DNA of 17,183 nt from an uncultured Paracoccaceae bacterium (GTDB lineage: Bacteria > Pseudomonadota > Alphaproteobacteria > Rhodobacterales > Rhodobacteraceae): NCBI GenBank assembly GCA_937927885.1, contig CALEZJ010000323.1, positions 1 to 17,183 on the forward strand. The letters are read 5' to 3'. Shown here piece by piece: positions 15,325-17,183 of the stretch. The position numbers were made by a program, and so were the translations under genes. How positions within the stretch are numbered: the first letter of the stretch is position 1; every line of letters begins with the position of its first letter. The notes below the pieces were generated by a model. The model searched no databases. It was not told the DNA's origin and was given only the letters and a program-made list of their open reading frames with translations.

Positions 15325-15352
15325 GGCATGCTCCGGAAGAATACGGCCTTCA

Positions 15353-15383
15353 GCCTACCGCTGATCCCCGTATCCCGGTAGGC
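15353..15383. repeat. 8-bp inverted repeat (possible hairpin or operator)
   Basis: GCCTACCG (15353-15360) and CGGTAGGC (15376-15383) are perfect reverse complements separated by 15 bases. They lie between the P1B ATPase stop and the VIT remnant start. As RNA this would form a modest hairpin that could attenuate or end transcription after the P1B gene, but no T-run follows on the minus strand. As DNA it could be a dimer-binding site. Confidence 0.4.
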
Positions 15384-15409
15384 GCAAATCGGAAACGACG
15401 GCCATACGA

Positions 15410-15421
15410 ACCGTCAACGGT
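15410..15421. repeat. 12-bp inverted repeat ACCGT-CA-ACGGT
   Basis: ACCGT (15410-15414) and ACGGT (15417-15421) form a perfect 5-2-5 inverted repeat 36 bp past the P1B ATPase stop codon on the minus strand. Together with the larger inverted repeat nearby, it could be part of a control region for the downstream genes. Short palindromes of this size occur by chance, so confidence is low. Confidence 0.25.
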
Positions 15422-15456
15422 GCCACCACAGGTGTTCGATCGCGTTTCCGCCGTTT

Positions 15457-17183
15457 TCATGGGGCCAGCCCGCTCGGGACGCTCGGGCTAAGAGGGGTCG
15501 CCCTTTCAAGCGTGATCCCTGCCGGGACGATCCGCAAGGCGCGCAGGGCGTTCAGGATGACGGCGACGTCGATTACTTCCTGGATCAGCGCGCCCTGCAC
15601 GGGGGTCAGATAGCCGAAAGCGGCGGCGATCATGCCCAGAACCGACAGGCCGATGCCCGCGACGACGCTCTCCAGCGCGATGCGGCGCGACCGGCGGGCG
15701 ATCTCGATCCCCGGCGCGATGCGGTCCACGCGGTCGACCAACAGCACCACATCCGCCGCCTCGGCGCTGGCGGCGGCCCCGCGCGCACCCATGGCGACAC
15801 CCACGTCGGCGGCCGCCAGCGCGGGGGCATCGTTCACACCGTCGCCCACCATCATCACCGGGCCGTTCTTGTGTTCGGTCAGCACCAGCAACACCTTCTG
15901 GTCCGGCGTCAGCCCGGCGCGGATGCCGTCCAGGCTCAGGCCCTCGGTCACCCGCCGCGCGACCTCGGCCCGGTCGCCGGTGGCCAGCAGGATGCGCGAA
16001 ACGCCTTGCCGCCGCAGGACGGCCAGCATCTCGCTTGCGCCCGCGCGCAACGGATCGGACATCACGAGGTAGCCAGCCATCCGGCCGTCAACGGCGACGG
16101 CGACCATCACCGAACCCGCCACCAGTTCCGGATGTTCCCCCGATGCCCGGCCGACGCGCTCTGCAACGAACCCGTCGCCGCCGACGATCACCGGGCGACC
16201 ATCGATGAAGCCGATGACGCCTTCGCCCGGGATTTCGGCCACGTCCTCGGGGATGGGCAGCGTCAGGCCCCGCTCTTTCGCCGCCGCCACGATGGCCTGC
16301 GCGACAGGATGTTTCGACGCCTGATCCAGCGCTGCCGCATACCGCAGGATGTCGTCAGCCCCCATCCCGTCATGGCTGTCGATGCTGACGATCTGCGGGC
16401 GCCCGTCGGTCAGCGTGCCGGTCTTGTCGAGGATCAGGGTGCGGATGCGGGCCATGGCCTCGAGTGGCTTCGCGCCCTTCACCAGCACCCCGAAATGCGC
16501 CGCCCGCGACAGGCCCGCCACCAGCGCCACCGGCACGGCCAGGATCAGCGGGCAGGGCGTGGCCACCACCAGCACCGCCACGGCGCGGATCGGATCGCCC
16601 GTGAACCACCAGGCGGCAAAGGCGATCGCGACAGTCACGGCCAGAAACCCCAGCGACCAGCGGTCGGCCAGCCGCGCCATCGGGGCCTTCGACGCCTGCG
16701 CCTCTTCAACCAGCCGGACGATCCCGGCATAGGTGCTGTCCTTCGCCTCGCGCGTGGCCTCCAGATCAAAGGCATCGCCCGCATTGGTCGATCCGCTCAT
16801 CGCCTCGGCCCCGCGGTCGAGCCGCACCGGCAGGGATTCACCCGTCAGCGCCGATGTGTCGACAAAAGCCGCGGCGGAGGCGATGCGCCCGTCCACCGGC
16901 ACCACATCGCCCTGACGGATCAGCAGCCGGTCGCCCGGCGCAATGTCGTCCAGCGACACTTCCTCCAGCCCGCCGTTGCGGTGGCGCGTCGCGGTGCGCG
17001 GCACGCGGGACAGAAGATCGCGCATCTCGCGCCGCGCGCGGCCCTCGGCGAAGCTTTCGAGGAAGGTGCCACCCGAGTACATGACGGCGACGACCGCCGC
17101 CGCCAGCGTCTCGCCAAAGGTCAGCGCCGCCGACATCGACAGGGCGGCGACGATGTCGAGCCCGACCTCGCCCCGCGCCAGGC
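15457..17183 (-). CDS. P1B-type heavy-metal-translocating ATPase, N-terminus outside the window
   Basis: The frame is open to the right edge, so the visible 574 residues (first full codon at 17181) lack the N-terminus and first membrane helices. The opening LARGEVGLDIVAALSM continues into GETLAAAVVAVMYSGG, the usual P1B transmembrane segments. TGES is at residues 113-116, the metal-channel motif TPCPL at 208-212, the phosphorylated Asp252 in DKTGTLT, an HP motif in SKHPVAQAIV, and GDGVND at 446-451. The final helices are VVAGIGLSVLGMIAAAF and VQGALIQEVIDVAVIL. The SKHP motif marks heavy-metal P1B pumps. TPCPL, rather than the CPC, CPH or SPC forms, leaves the metal open: Zn, Mn, Co or another. 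It is the most upstream visible gene of the operon. Any N-terminal metal-binding domain would lie outside the window. Confidence 0.92.
   Translation of the reverse strand, partial: LARGEVGLDIVAALSMSAALTFGETLAAAVVAVMYSGGTFLESFAEGRARREMRDLLSRVPRTATRHRNGGLEEVSLDDIAPGDRLLIRQGDVVPVDGRIASAAAFVDTSALTGESLPVRLDRGAEAMSGSTNAGDAFDLEATREAKDSTYAGIVRLVEEAQASKAPMARLADRWSLGFLAVTVAIAFAAWWFTGDPIRAVAVLVVATPCPLILAVPVALVAGLSRAAHFGVLVKGAKPLEAMARIRTLILDKTGTLTDGRPQIVSIDSHDGMGADDILRYAAALDQASKHPVAQAIVAAAKERGLTLPIPEDVAEIPGEGVIGFIDGRPVIVGGDGFVAERVGRASGEHPELVAGSVMVAVAVDGRMAGYLVMSDPLRAGASEMLAVLRRQGVSRILLATGDRAEVARRVTEGLSLDGIRAGLTPDQKVLLVLTEHKNGPVMMVGDGVNDAPALAAADVGVAMGARGAAASAEAADVVLLVDRVDRIAPGIEIARRSRRIALESVVAGIGLSVLGMIAAAFGYLTPVQGALIQEVIDVAVILNALRALRIVPAGITLERATPLSPSVPSGLAP

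Overview
The window is GC-rich (about two thirds G+C, strongly biased third codon positions) and all genes look chromosomal and alphaproteobacterial. The best guess is a Rhodobacterales (Rhodobacteraceae/Roseobacter-type) genome. That guess rests on the codon bias, the DUF1989 plus class III aminotransferase pair, the stand-alone HyuA protein, the winged-helix/TPR regulator and the DUF1127-like small protein. I saw no rRNA, tRNA, CRISPR array, integrase or insertion sequence.

Left part (1-6437). Two minus-strand metabolic genes lie at the left edge: a DUF1989 (urea-carboxylase-associated family) protein and, downstream of it, a PLP-dependent class III aminotransferase that runs off the left edge. 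The aminotransferase has a convincing promoter of its own in the 117 bp gap. Divergent from this pair, across about 100 bp carrying a direct repeat, is a 1334-residue soluble hybrid histidine kinase with six predicted PAS segments, HisKA, HATPase and a C-terminal receiver domain.

Middle (6438-11237). A 534 bp non-coding stretch with a threefold 10-bp tandem repeat precedes a plus-strand hydantoinase/oxoprolinase A-type protein with no visible HyuB partner. It converges on a minus-strand winged-helix/TPR transcriptional regulator. That regulator is divergent from an 80-residue DUF1127-like gene with an excellent Shine-Dalgarno sequence.

Right part (11238-17183). All genes are on the minus strand and look like one ion-transport operon, read right to left: a P1B-type heavy-metal ATPase (5' end off the window), a remnant of a VIT1/CCC1-family Fe/Mn transporter, an MgtA-like P-type ATPase, a small membrane-protein gene split by a frameshift, and a PAP2-family phosphatase. 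The last three reading frames are coupled by 4-bp ATGA overlaps.

The most notable observations are two decayed genes inside this operon that a simple ORF caller would miss or misread. One is the internally deleted VIT-family gene, whose N- and C-terminal pieces are in different frames. The other is the ATGA-coupled membrane-protein gene, whose halves are in different frames. I found no clear evidence of a wholly new system. The DUF1989/aminotransferase/PAS-kinase neighbourhood is the least explained functional unit.
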